From Balanoglossus misakiensis (Eukaryota; Hemichordata): 64,000 nucleotides of DNA. Each line of letters starts with the position of its first letter. The first letter of the stretch is position 1. Shown piece after piece: positions 40,141 to 52,100 of the stretch. The stretch spans positions 10,664,001 to 10,728,000 of the forward strand of contig CM082591.2 in the NCBI GenBank assembly GCA_040954595.2, written 5' to 3'. Under the pieces are notes generated by a model, which searched no databases, was not told the origin of the DNA, and was given only the letters and a program-made list of their open reading frames with translations. The position numbers were made by a program, and so were the translations under genes.

Positions 40141-43100
40141 ATGGAAACTTTTGAACTATCCGTCGATCTACAGAGTCTAGTGGAAAACTTTCTAATGCGC
40201 ATAGACCTATCATGTGTTCTGCGCATCACAACAGAATTTTGTAAACAAACGAGGCTGTGTTTGGAAGCAACCATGGAAACTTTAGAACTATCCGTCGATC
40301 GACCGAGTCTAGTGGAAAACTTTCTTATGCGCATAGACCTATCATGTGTTCTGCGCATCACAACAGAATTTTGTAAACAAACGAGGCTGTGTTTGGAAGC
40401 AACCATGGAAACTTTAGAACTATCCGTCGATCTACAGAGTCTAGTGGAAAACTTTCTTATGCGCATAGACCTATCATGTGTTCTGCGCATCACAACAGAA
40501 TTTTGTAAACAAACGAGGCTGTGTTTGGAAGCAACCATGGAAACTTTAGAACTATCCGTCGATCGACAGAGTCTGGTGGAAAACTTTCTTATGCGCATAG
40601 ACCTATCATGTGTTCTGCGCATCACAACAGAATTTTGTAAACAAACGAGGCTGTGTTTGGAAGCAACCATGGAAACTTTAGAACATCCGTCGATGGACAG
40701 AGTCTAGTGGAAAACTTTCTTATGCGCATAGACCTATCATGTGTTCTGCGCACCAAAACAGAATTTTGTAAACAAACGAGGCTGTGTTTGGAGGCAACCA
40801 TGGAAACTTTAGAACTATCCGTCGATCTACAGAGTCTAGTGGAAAACTTTCTTATGCGCATAGACCTATCATGTGTTCTGCGCATCACAACAGAATTTTG
40901 TAAACAAACGAGGCTGTGTTTGGAAGCAACCATGGAAACTTTAGAACTATCCGTCGTTCTACAGAGTCTAGAGGAAAACTTTCTTATCCTCATAGGCCTA
41001 TCATGTGTTCTGCGCATCACAACAGAATTTTGTAAACAAACGAGGCTGTGTTTGGAGGCAACCATGGAAACTTTAGAACTATCCGTCGATCTACAGAGTC
41101 TAGTGGAAAACTTTCTTATGCGCATAGACCTATCATGTGTTCTGCGCATCAGAACAGAATTTTGTAAACAAACGAGGCTGTGTTTGGAAGCAACCATGGA
41201 AACTTTAGAACTATCCGTCGATGGACAGAGTCTAGTGGAAAACTTTCTTATGCGCATAGACCTATCATGTGTTCTGCGCACCAAAACAGAATTTTGTAAA
41301 CAAACGAGGCTGTGTTTGGAGGCAACCATGGAAACTTTAGAACTATCCGTCGATCTACAGTGTCTAGTGGAAAACTTTCTAATGCGCATAGACCTATCAT
41401 GTGTTCTGCGCATCACAACAGAATTTTGTAAACAAACGAGGCTGTGTTTGGAAGCAACCATGGAAACTTTAGAACTATCCGTCGATCGACCGAGTCTAGT
41501 GGAAAACTTTCTTATGCGCATAGACCTATCATGTGTTCTGCGCATCACAACAGAATTTTGTAAACAAACGAGGCTGTGTTTGGAAGCAACCATGGAAACT
41601 TTAGAACTATCCGTCGATGGACAGAGTCTAGTGGAAAACTTTCTTATGCGCATAGACCTATCATGTGTTCTGCGCACCAAAACAGAATTTTGTAAACAAA
41701 CGAGGCTGTGTTTGGAGGCAACCATGGAAACTTTAGAACTATCCGTCGATCTACAGAGTCTAGTGGAAAACTTTCTTATGCGCATAGACCTATCTTGTGT
41801 TCTGCGCATCACAACAGAATTTTGTAAACAAACGAGGCTGTGTTTGGAAGCAACCATGGAAACTTTAGAACTATCCGTCGTTCTACAGAGTCTAGAGGAA
41901 AACTTTCTTATCCTCATAGGCCTATCATGTGTTCTGCGCATCACAACAGAATTTTGTAAACAAACGAGGCTGTGTTTGGAAGCAACCATGCGCATAGACC
42001 TATCATGTGTTCTGCGCATCACAACAGAATTTTGTAAACAAACGAGGCTGTGTTTGGAAGCAACCATGGAAACTTTAGAACTATCCGTCGATCTACAGAG
42101 TCTAGTGGAAAACTTTCTTATGCGCATAGACCTATCATGTGTTCTGCGCATCACAACAGAATTTTGTTAACAAACGAGGCTGTGTTTGGAAGCAACCATG
42201 GAAACTTTTGAACTATCCGTCGATCTACAGAGTCTAGTGGAAAACTTTCTAATGCGCATAGACCTATCATGTGTTCTGCGCATCACAACAGAATTTTGTA
42301 AACAAACGAGGCTGTGTTTGGAAGCAACCATGGAAACTTTAGAACATCCGTCGATGGACAGAGTCTAGTGGAAAACTTTCTTATGCGCATAGACCTATCA
42401 TGTGTTCTGCGCACCAAAACAGAATTTTGTAAACAAACGAGGCTGTGTTTGGAGGCAACCATGGAAACTTTAGAACTATCCGTCGATCTACAGAGTCTAG
42501 TGGAAAACTTTCTTATGCGCATAGACCTATCATGTGTTCTGCGCATCACAACAGAATTTTGTAAACAAACGAGGCTGTGTTTGGAAGCAACCATGGAAAC
42601 TTTAGAACTATCCGTCGTTCTACAGAGTCTAGAGGAAAACTTTCTTATCCTCATAGGCCTATCATGTGTTCTGCGCATCACAACAGAATTTTGTAAACAA
42701 ACGAGGCTGTGTTTGGAGGCAACCATGGAAACTTTAGAACTATCCGTCGATCTACAGAGTCTAGTGGAAAACTTTCTTATGCGCATAGACCTATCATGTG
42801 TTCTGCGCATCAGAACAGAATTTTGTAAACAAACGAGGCTGTGTTTGGAAGCAACCATGGAAACTTTAGAACTATCCGTCGATGGACAGAGTCTAGTGGA
42901 AAACTTTCTTATGCGCATAGACCTATCATGTGTTCTGCGCACCAAAACAGAATTTTGTAAACAAACGAGGCTGTGTTTGGAGGCAACCATGGAAACTTTA
43001 GAACTATCCGTCGATCTACAGAGTCTAGTGGAAAACTTTCTTATGCGCATAGACCTATCTTGTGTTCTGCGCATCACAACAGAATTTTGTAAACAAACGA

Positions 43101-44200
43101 GGCTGTGTTTGGAAGCAACCATGGAAACTTTAGAACTATCCGTCGTTCTACAGAGTCTAGAGGAAAACTTTCTTATCCTCATAGGCCTATCATGTGTTCT
43201 GCGCATCACAACAGAATTTTGTAAACAAACGAGGCTGTGTTTGGAAGCAACCATGCGCATAGACCTATCATGTGTTCTGCGCATCACAACAGAATTTTGT
43301 AAACAAACGAGGCTGTGTTTGGAAGCAACCATGGAAACTTTAGAACTATCCGTCGATCTACAGAGTCTAGTGGAAAACTTTCTTATGCGCATAGACCTAT
43401 CATGTGTTCTGCGCATCACAACAGAATTTTGTTAACAAACGAGGCTGTGTTTGGAAGCAACCATGGAAACTTTTGAACTATCCGTCGATCTACAGAGTCT
43501 AGTGGAAAACTTTCTTATGCGCATAGACCTATCTTGTGTTCTGCGCATCACAACAGAATTTTGTAAACAAACGAGGCTGTGTTTGGAAGCAACCATGGAA
43601 ACTTTAGAACTATCCGTCGTTCTACAGAGTCTAGAGGAAAACTTTCTTATCCTCATAGGCCTATCATGTGTTCTGCGCATCACAACAGAATTTTGTAAAC
43701 AAACGAGGCTGTGTTTGGAAGCAACCATGCGCATAGACCTATCATGTGTTCTGCGCATCACAACAGAATTTTGTAAACAAACGAGGCTGTGTTTGGAAGC
43801 AACCATGGAAACTTTAGAACTATCCGTCGATCTACAGAGTCTAGTGGAAAACTTTCTTATGCGCATAGACCTATCATGTGTTCTGCGCATCACAACAGAA
43901 TTTTGTTAACAAACGAGGCTGTGTTTGGAAGCAACCATGGAAACTTTTGAACTATCCGTCGATCTACAGAGTCTAGTGGAAAACTTTCTAATGCGCATAG
44001 ACCTATCATGTGTTCTGCGCATCACAACAGAATTTTGTAAACAAACGAGGCTGTGTTTGGAAGCAACCATGGAAACTTTAGAACTATCCGTCGATCTACA
44101 GAGTCCAGTGGAAAACTTTCTTATCCTCATAGGCCTATCATGTGTTCTGCGCATCACAACAGAATTTTGTAAACAAACGAGGCTGTGTTTGGAAGCAACA
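40141..44200. repeat. Nested repeat series with 15, 9 and 3 full units between GTTAAC markers
   Basis: Four units starting ATGGAAACTTTTG directly follow the rare TTTTGTTAAC variant, at 40141, 42198, 43463 and 43937. The intervals are 2057, 1265 and 474 bp. These equal 15, 9 and 3 full units plus one short unit each, with 1-bp deletions in the first two. The frameshifted GAACATCCG unit occurs in both longer copies (40681 and 42342, 1661 bp apart). Each copy looks like the previous one with six full units removed. Confidence 0.85.
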
Positions 44201-44203
44201 AGC

Positions 44204-46045
44204 ATGGAATATTCACGCCGATGTGACGCATTAAAAACAGACTATCACCGGATTAGAATTGAAGACGCAGATAACAAGAAATTGTTTGCGATTGTTGCAG
44301 AACTGTCCGATTCGAAAAAAGCATTATCCAACTCCATTCCGAACAACGTACCAACAAAAGAAATTCCATCAGCCTTCATGAATTATTTTGAAAACAAGGT
44401 GTCGCAACTCCGTGACAGGATTGGTCCACAACCGCACAGCTGTGAGGCTGACATAACACCGACTCATACTTTCGCGGAATTTGACCCAGTGTCACCTGGG
44501 GATATAATTGCGTTAGTGAAACAATCACCACCGAAATCTTGTGAACTCGACATTCTACCATATGGAGTGTTGAAGAATTGCGTACACATCTTAGCACCTT
44601 TCCTTGCTGATCTTTTCAACAATTCGCTCACAGCTGGCATCGTGCCGAGTCATTTCAAGTCAGCGATAATTCGTCCATTGTTAAAGAAAGTTGATCTGGA
44701 TCAGAACATTCTGAAGAACTACAGACCGGTTTCAAACCTTCCGTTCTTGTCAAAACTCCTCGAGCGTGTAGTCGTTCAGCAACTGAACAGTCACCTCACT
44801 AAATTTAGTCTTTTCACAAAGTTTCAAAGTGCTTACCGTGCTAATCATAGCACGGAAACTGCTCTCTTGCGTGTCCACAATGACATCATGCTTGCCTTGA
44901 ATAACAAACAGGATGTAATTCTTATCATGTTAGATTTATCAGCGGCGTTTGACACTATCGATCATGAAATAATGCTACAGAGACTACATCATCGTTTTGG
45001 AATAACTGGTAACACTTTATCGTGGTTTCGTTCGTACCTCGTTAATCGCCAACAGTGCGTCAAGGTTGGATCTGCATCATCCCCAAGTTCTCGCATGAAA
45101 TATGGCGTTCCACAAGGATCTGTTCTAGGACCTCTCATGTTTACACTCTACACTGCACCTCTGGAAGACATCTTCGGAAAACACGGGATTGATTGCATGA
45201 TATACGCGGACGATACGCAAATTTATGCCATCTGCAACAGCCCTAACGATGTTCGCAATAACATTGAGCTCTGCGTCGATGATATCCGCAGCTGGATGAA
45301 ATCTAACATGCTTGTACTGAATGATGATAAAACTGAAGTTATTCACTTTTCATCACGTTTAAAATCTAATGTGACAACATTAGACTGTCTAAGAATCGGA
45401 CAATGTGACATAATTCCTTCAGTTTCAGTTAAAAATCTCGGCGTTATTTTAAGTCAGGATGGTAGCATGTCTGATCATATTAGTAAGCTGTGCAAAAATG
45501 GTTTCTTCTCTTTGCATAGAATAGCTAAAATTCGTAATCTTCTTGACAGATCTACAACTGAGAAACTAGTTCATGCATTTGTAACGTCTCATTTAGATTA
45601 CTGTAATAGTCTTTTGTTTGGTATCCCGAAGGGACATCTAGCTCGACTTCAGTCTCTACAGAATGCTGCGGCGAGGCTAGTTACTCGTACGCGCAAGTCC
45701 GATCATATCACACCCATACTCAAAGATTTACACTGGCTACCGGTAGAGGCCCGCATCAGTTTTAAAATTCTCTTGCTCACATTCAAATGTATCAGTGGTA
45801 AGGCACCCGCCTATTTGACTGATCTTTTACATTTATATGTACCAGCTCGAGAACTGCGCTCTAGTGTTCAATTCTTTTTAACTCATCCTCATGGTAAATT
45901 TAACAAAACCTACGGACAGAGAGCTTTTTCAGTTTGTGCGCCCATTTTATGGAACAATTTACCCCTTGATATCAAAACCGCCAGAAGTGTCAATATTTTT
46001 AAGCGTAATTTGAAAACATACCTTTTTACTCGGTTTTATGTGTAA
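44204..46045 (+). CDS. LINE ORF2 fragment: complete reverse transcriptase, no endonuclease
   Basis: There are 613 codons from the first element ATG to TAA, without a stop. Numbered from that ATG: LKNYRPVSNLPFLSKLLERV at about 165-185; motif A LDLSAAFD at 243-250 with catalytic Asp244; motif B GVPQGS at 301-306; motif C YADD at 334-337 with Asp336 and Asp337; then LDYCNSLLFG, QNAAARLVT, LHWLPVEARISFKILL and a C-terminal AFSVCAPILWNNLP block. All catalytic Asps are present. The N-terminal apurinic-type endonuclease of such ORF2 proteins is absent, so the copy is non-autonomous. The ATG at 44204 may be an internal methionine of the original protein. The satellite frame upstream is open and in phase from 43925, giving a 706-codon chimeric frame. 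No promoter is evident. Confidence 0.9.
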   Translation: MEYSRRCDALKTDYHRIRIEDADNKKLFAIVAELSDSKKALSNSIPNNVPTKEIPSAFMNYFENKVSQLRDRIGPQPHSCEADITPTHTFAEFDPVSPGDIIALVKQSPPKSCELDILPYGVLKNCVHILAPFLADLFNNSLTAGIVPSHFKSAIIRPLLKKVDLDQNILKNYRPVSNLPFLSKLLERVVVQQLNSHLTKFSLFTKFQSAYRANHSTETALLRVHNDIMLALNNKQDVILIMLDLSAAFDTIDHEIMLQRLHHRFGITGNTLSWFRSYLVNRQQCVKVGSASSPSSRMKYGVPQGSVLGPLMFTLYTAPLEDIFGKHGIDCMIYADDTQIYAICNSPNDVRNNIELCVDDIRSWMKSNMLVLNDDKTEVIHFSSRLKSNVTTLDCLRIGQCDIIPSVSVKNLGVILSQDGSMSDHISKLCKNGFFSLHRIAKIRNLLDRSTTEKLVHAFVTSHLDYCNSLLFGIPKGHLARLQSLQNAAARLVTRTRKSDHITPILKDLHWLPVEARISFKILLLTFKCISGKAPAYLTDLLHLYVPARELRSSVQFFLTHPHGKFNKTYGQRAFSVCAPILWNNLPLDIKTARSVNIFKRNLKTYLFTRFYV

Positions 46046-46117
46046 CGTGTTCGACTGTGTCCTTTTAACTATTTTTACCAGCCTTGTATTTTTTAATCTA
46101 CTCTTTTAGCTATGTAC

Positions 46118-46146
46118 AATGCGCTGAGACGTATGTGTAGCGCATT
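46118..46146 (+). other. 3' stem-loop of LINE E2
   Basis: AATGCGCT (46118-46125) and AGCGCATT (46139-46146) form a perfect 8-bp stem with a 13-nt loop, 13 bases before the AAT tail. TGTACA lies at the base of the stem, as in E1. The likely role is as the recognition structure for the element's own reverse transcriptase; this is inferred from known stringent-type LINEs. Confidence 0.75.
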
Positions 46147-46159
46147 TTAAACAATTCTT

Positions 46160-46180
46160 AATAATAATAATAATAATAAT
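46160..46180 (+). repeat. (AAT)7 tail of LINE E2
   Basis: Seven AAT triplets separate the 3' UTR of E2 from satellite sequence. The strand-wise motif is AAT, whereas E1 has ATT in the same orientation, so the two tails are complementary and not the same. On the opposite strand it encodes a run of isoleucines near the end of the 5724-codon open frame. Confidence 0.9.
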
Positions 46181-49100
46181 AACAATGGAAACTTTAGAAC
46201 TATCCGTCGATCTACAGTGTCTAGTGGAAAACTTTCTTATGCGCATAGACCTATCATGTGTTCTGCGCATCACAACAGAATTTTGTAAACAAACGAGGAT
46301 GTGTTTGGAAGCAACCATGGAAACTTTAGAACTATCCGTCGATCGACAGAGTCTAGTGGAAAACTTTCTTATGCGCATAGACCTATCATGTGTTCTGCGC
46401 ATCACAACAGAATTTTGTAAACAAACGAGGCTGTGTTTGGAAGCAACCATGGAAACTTTAGAACTATCCGTCGATCTACAGAGTCTAGTGGAAAACTTTC
46501 TTATGCGCATAGACCTATCATGTGTTCTGCGCATCACAACAGAATTTTGTAAACAAACGAGGCTGTGTTTGGAAGCAACCATGAAAACTTTAGAACTATC
46601 CGTCGATCGACAGAGTCTGGTGGAAAACTTTCTTATGCGCATAGACCTATCATGTGTTCTGCGCATCACAACAGAATTTTGTAAACAAACGAGGCTGTGT
46701 TTGGAAGCAACCATGGAAACTTTAGAACTATCCGTCGATGGACAGAGTCTAGTGGAAAACTTTCTTATGCGCATAGACCTATCATGTGTTCTGCGCATCA
46801 CAACAGAATTTTGTAAACAAACGAGGCTGTGTTTGGAGGCAACCATGAAACCTTTAGAACTATCCGTCGATCTACAGAGTCCAGTGGAAAACTTTCTTAT
46901 CCTCATAGGCCTATCATGTGTTCTGCGCATCACAACAGAATTTTGTAAACAAACGAGGCTGTGTTTGGAAGCAACAATGGAAACTTTAGAACTATCCGTC
47001 GATCTACAGAGTCTAGTGGAAAACTTTCTTATGCGCATAGACCTATCATGTGTTCTGCGCATCACAACAGAATTTTGTAAACAAACGAGGCTGTGTTTGG
47101 AAGCAACCATGGAAACTTTAGAACTATCCGTCGATGGACAGAGTCTAGTGGAAAACTTTCTTATGCGCATAGACCTATCATGTGTTCTGCGCACCAAAAC
47201 AGAATTTTGTAAACAAACGAGGCTGTGTTTGGAGGCAACCATGGAAACTTTAGAACTATCCGTCGATCTACAGAGTCTAGTGGAAAACTTTCTTATGCGC
47301 ATAGACCTATCATGTGTTCTGCGCATCACAACAGAATTTTGTAAACAAACGAGGCTGTGTTTGGAAGCAACCATGGAAACTTTAGAACTATCCGTCGTTC
47401 TACAGAGTCTAGAGGAAAACTTTCTTATCCTCATAGGCCTATCATGTGTTCTGCGCATCACAACAGAATTTTGTAAACAAACGAGGCTGTGTTTGGAAGC
47501 AACCATGCGCATAGACCTATCATGTGTTCTGCGCATCACAACAGAATTTTGTAAACAAACGAGGCTGTGTTTGGAAGCAACAATGGAAACTTTAGAACTA
47601 TCCGTCGATCTACAGAGTCTAGTGGAAAACTTTCTTATGCGCATAGACCTATCATGTGTTCTGCGCATCACAACAGAATTTTGTAAACAAACGAGGCTGT
47701 GTTTGGAAGCAACCATGGAAACTTTAGAACTATCCGTCGATGGACAGAGTCTAGTGGAAAACTTTCTTATGCGCATAGACCTATCATGTGTTCTGCGCAC
47801 CAAAACAGAATTTTGTAAACAAACGAGGCTGTGTTTGGAGGCAACCATGGAAACTTTAGAACTATCCGTCGATCTACAGAGTCTAGTGGAAAACTTTCTT
47901 ATGCGCATAGACCTATCATGTGTTCTGCGCATCACAACAGAATTTTGTAAACAAACGAGGCTGTGTTTGGAAGCAACCATGGAAACTTTAGAACTATCCG
48001 TCGTTCTACAGAGTCTAGAGGAAAACTTTCTTATCCTCATAGGCCTATCATGTGTTCTGCGCATCACAACAGAATTTTGTAAACAAACGAGGCTGTGTTT
48101 GGAAGCAACCATGCGCATAGACCTATCATGTGTTCTGCGCATCACAACAGAATTTTGTAAACAAACGAGGCTGTGTTTGGAAGCAACCATGGAAACTTTA
48201 GAACTATCCGTCGTTCTACAGAGTCTAGAGGAAAAGTTTCTTATCCTCATAGGCCTATCATGTGTTCTGCGCATCACAACAGAATTTTGTAAACAAACGA
48301 GGCTGTGTTTGGAAGCAACCATGCGCATAGACCTATCATGTGTTCTGCGCATCACAACAGAATTTTGTAAACAAACGAGGCTGTGTTTGGAAGCAACCAT
48401 GGAAACTTTAGAACTATCCGTCGATCTACAGAGTCTACAGGAAAACTTTCTTATCCTCATAGGCCTATCATGTGTTCTGCGCATCACAACAGAATTTTGT
48501 AAACAAACGAGGCTGTGTTTGGAAGCAACCATGGAAACTTTAGAACTATCCGTCGTTCTGCAGAGTCTACAGGAAAACTTTCTTATCCTCATAGGCCTAT
48601 CATGTGTTCTGCGCATCACAACAGAATTTTGTAAACAAACGAGGCTGTGTTTGGAAGCAACCATGGAAACTTTAGAACTATCCGTCGATCTACAGAGTCT
48701 AGTGGAAAACGTTCGTATGCGCATAGACCTATCATGTGTTCTGCGCATCACAACAGAATTTTGTAAACAAACGAGGCTGTGTTTGGAAGCAACCATGGAA
48801 ACTTTAGAACTATCCGTCGATCTACATAGTCTAGTGGAAAACTTTCTTATGCGCATAGACCTATCATGTGTTCTGCGCACCAAAACAGAATTTTGTAAAC
48901 AAACGAGGCTGTGTTTGGAAGCAACCATGGAAACTTTAGAACTATCCGTCGTTCTACAGAGTCTAGAGGAAAACTTTCTTATCCTCATAGGCCTATCATG
49001 TGTTCTGCGCATCACAACAGAATTTTGTAAACAAACGAGGCTGTGTTTGGAAGCAACCATGGAAACTTTAGAACTATCCGTCGATCTACAGAGTCTAGTG

Positions 49101-52100
49101 GAAAACTTTCTTATGCGCATAGACCTATCATGTGTTCTGCGCATCACAACAGAATTTTGTAAACAAACGAGGCTGTGTTTGGAAGCAACCATGGAAACTT
49201 TAGAACTATCCGTCGTTCTGCAGAGTCTACAGGAAAACTTTCTTATCCTCATAGGCCTATCATGTGTTCTGCGCATCACAACAGAATTTTGTAAACAAAC
49301 GAGGCTGTGTTTGGAAGCAACCATGGAAACTTTAGAACTATCCGTCGTTCTGCAGAGTCTACAGGAAAACTTTCTTATCCTCATAGGCCTATCATGTGTT
49401 CTGCGCATCACAACAGAATTTTGTAAACAAACGAGGCTGTGTTTGGAAGCAACCATGGAAATTTTAGAACTATCCGTCGATCTACAGAGTCTAGTGGAAA
49501 ACTTTCTTATGCGCATAGACCTATCATGTGTTCTGCGCATCACAACAGAATTTTGTAAACAAACGAGGCTGTGTTTGGAAGCAACCATGGAAACTTTAGA
49601 ACTATCCGTCGTTCTGCAGAGTCTACAGGAAAACTTTCTTATCCTCATAGGCCTATCATGTGTTCTGCGCATCACAACAGAATTTTGTAAACAAACGAGG
49701 CTGTGTTTGGAAGCAACCATGGAAACTTTAGAACTATCCGTCGTTCTGCAGAGTCTACAGGAAAACTTTCTTATCCTCATAGGCCTATCATGTGTTCTGC
49801 GCATCACAACAGAATTTTGTAAACAAACGAGGCTGTGTTTGGAAGCAACCATGGAAACTTTAGAACTATCCGTCGATCTACAGAGTCTAGTGGAAAACTT
49901 TCTTATGCGCATAGACCTATCATGTGTTCTGCGCATCACAACAGAATTTTGTAAACAAACGAGGCTGTGTTTGGAAGCAACCATGGAAACTTTAGAACTA
50001 TCCGTCGATCTACAGAGTCTAGTGGAAAACTTTCTAATGCGCATAGACCTATCATGAGTTCTGCGCATCACAACAGAATTTTGTAAACAAACGAGGCTGT
50101 GTTTGGAAGCAACCATGGAAACTTTAGAACTATCCGTCGATCTACAGAGTGTAGTGGAAAACTTTCTTATGCGCATAGACCTATCATGTGTTCTGCGCAT
50201 CACAACAGAATTTTGTAAACAAACGAGGCTGTGTTTGGAAGCAACCATGGAAACTTTAGAACTATCCGTCGATCTACAGAGTCTAGTGGAAAACTTTCTT
50301 ATGCGCATAGACCTATCATGTGTTCTGCGCATCACAACAGAATTTTGTAAACAAACGAGGCTGTGTTTGGAAGCAACCATGGAAACTTTAGAACTATCCG
50401 TCGTTCTGCAGAGTCTACAGGAAAACTTTCTTATCCTCATAGGCCTATCATGTGTTCTGCGCATCACAACAGAATTTTGTAAACAAAGGAGGCTGTGTTT
50501 GGAAGCAACCATGGAAACTTTAGAACTATCCGTCGATCTACATAGTCTAGTGGAAAACTTTCTTATGCGCATAGACCTATCATGTGTTCTGCGCACCAAA
50601 ACAGAATTTTGTAAACAAACGAGGCTGTGTTTGGAAGTAACCATGGAAACTTTAGAACTATCCGTCGTTCTACAGAGTCTAGAGGAAAACTTTCTTATCC
50701 TCATAGGCCTATCATGTGTTCTGCGCATCACAACAGAATTTTGTAAACAAACGAGGCTGTGTTTGGAAGCAACCATGGAAACTTTAGAACTATCCGTCGA
50801 TCTACAGAGTCTAGTGGAAAACTTTCTTATGCGCATAGACCTATCATGTGTTCTGCGCATCACAACAGAATTTTGTAAACAAACGAGGCTGTGTTTGGAA
50901 GCAACCATGGAAACTTTAGAACTATCCGTCGTTCTGCAGAGTCTACAGGAAAACTTTCTTATCCTCATAGGCCTATCATGTGTTCTGCGCATCACAACAG
51001 AATTTTGTAAACAAACGAGGCTGTGTTTGGAAGCAACCATGGAAACTTTAGAACTATCCGTCGTTCTGCAGAGTCTACATGAAAACTTTCTTATCCTCAT
51101 AGGCCTATCATGTGTTCTGCGCATCACAACAGAATTTTGTAAACAAACGAGGCTGTGTTTGGAAGCAACCATGGAAACTTTAGAACTATCCGTCGTTCTG
51201 CAGAGTCTACAGGAAAACTTTCTTATCCTCATAGGCCTATCATGTGTTCTGCGCATCACAACAGAATTTTGTAAACAAACGAGGCTGTGTTTGGAAGCAA
51301 CCATGGAAACTTTAGAACTATCCGTCGATCTACAGAGTCTAGTGGAAAACTTTCTTATGCGCATAGACCTATCATGTGTTCTGCGCATCACAACAGAATT
51401 TTGTAAACAAACGAGGCTGTGTTTGGAAGCAACAATGGAAACTTTAGAACTATCCGTCGATCTACAGAGTCTAGTGGAAAACTTTCTTATGCGCATAGAC
51501 CTATCATGAGTTCTGCGCATCACAACAGAATTTTGTAAACAAACGAGGCTGTGTTTGGAAGCAACCATGGAAACTTTAGAACTATCCGTCGATCTACAGA
51601 GTCTAGTGGAAAACTTTCTTATGCGCATAGACCTATCATGAGTTCTGCGCATCACAACAGAATTTTGTAAACAAACGAGGCTGTGTTTGGAAGCAACCAT
51701 GGAAACTTTAGAACTATCCGTCGATCTACAGAGTCTAGTGGAAAACTTTCTTATGCGCATAGACCTATCATGTGTTCTGCGCATCACAACAGAATTTTGT
51801 AAACAAACGAGGCTGTGTTTGGAAGCAACCATGGAAACTTTAGAACTATCCGTCGTTCTGCAGAGTCTACAGGAAAACTTTCTTATCCTCATAGGCCTAT
51901 CATGTGTTCTGCGCATCACAACAGAATTTTGTAAACAAACGAGGCTGTGTTTGGATGCAACCATGGAAACTTTAGAACTATCCGTCGTTCTGCAGAGTCT
52001 ACAGGAAAACTTTCTTATCCTCATAGGCCTATCATGTGTTCTGCGCATCACAACAGAATTTTGTAAACAAACGAGGCTGTGTTTGGAAGCAACCATGGAA

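Larger units (their letters stand above)
10106..44200. repeat. Satellite block 2: 34 kb of the same 132/78-bp array
   Basis: The array resumes in the same orientation right after E1 and continues unbroken to E2. Its left part (to about 23.5 kb) resembles block 1, with EcoRI-type GAATTCGGTAAATAA units (about 10273, 11537, 14093, 15623, 18839 and 23507) and TTTTATAAAC units. From 23.5 kb onward these markers vanish. Other variants take over: GAGTCAAGTGG, GATCGACCGAG, CACCAAAACAG, and ATGAAAAC at the unit start. Short units are absent between about 35.1 and 41.9 kb. Three small indels break the 3-base phase: a 2-bp loss at about 11373 and 1-bp losses at about 40684 and 42345. I find nothing else in this stretch: no gene and no unique DNA. 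Confidence 0.97.
44201..46180 (+). mobile_element. LINE copy E2 (jockey/CR1/L2-type), 5'-truncated with full RT
   Basis: This 1980-bp segment is inserted exactly at a unit boundary. The left flank ends GGAAGCAACA (unit position 132). The right flank resumes AACAATGGAAAC, with the ACA-ATG-CAGTGTCTAG unit that normally follows a GAGTCCAGTGG unit, so no satellite was lost. AACA on both sides (44197-44200 and 46181-46184) is a possible 4-bp target-site duplication, though its first two bases could belong to the tail. The element ends in seven AAT triplets. It is a different family from E1: the shared protein regions are clearly homologous but well diverged, and the tail triplet differs. The 5' part, including the expected endonuclease, is missing. 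Confidence 0.94.

Noticed and set aside
44376-45346. Small minus-strand open frames inside LINE E2
   Set aside because: They overlap the conserved RT on the other strand, are short and have no supporting motif.
9027-46180. E1 and E2 as two halves of one split element
   Set aside because: They overlap in protein content (both hold YADD to C-terminus), differ in sequence and tail triplet, and each has its own 3' end and candidate duplication.
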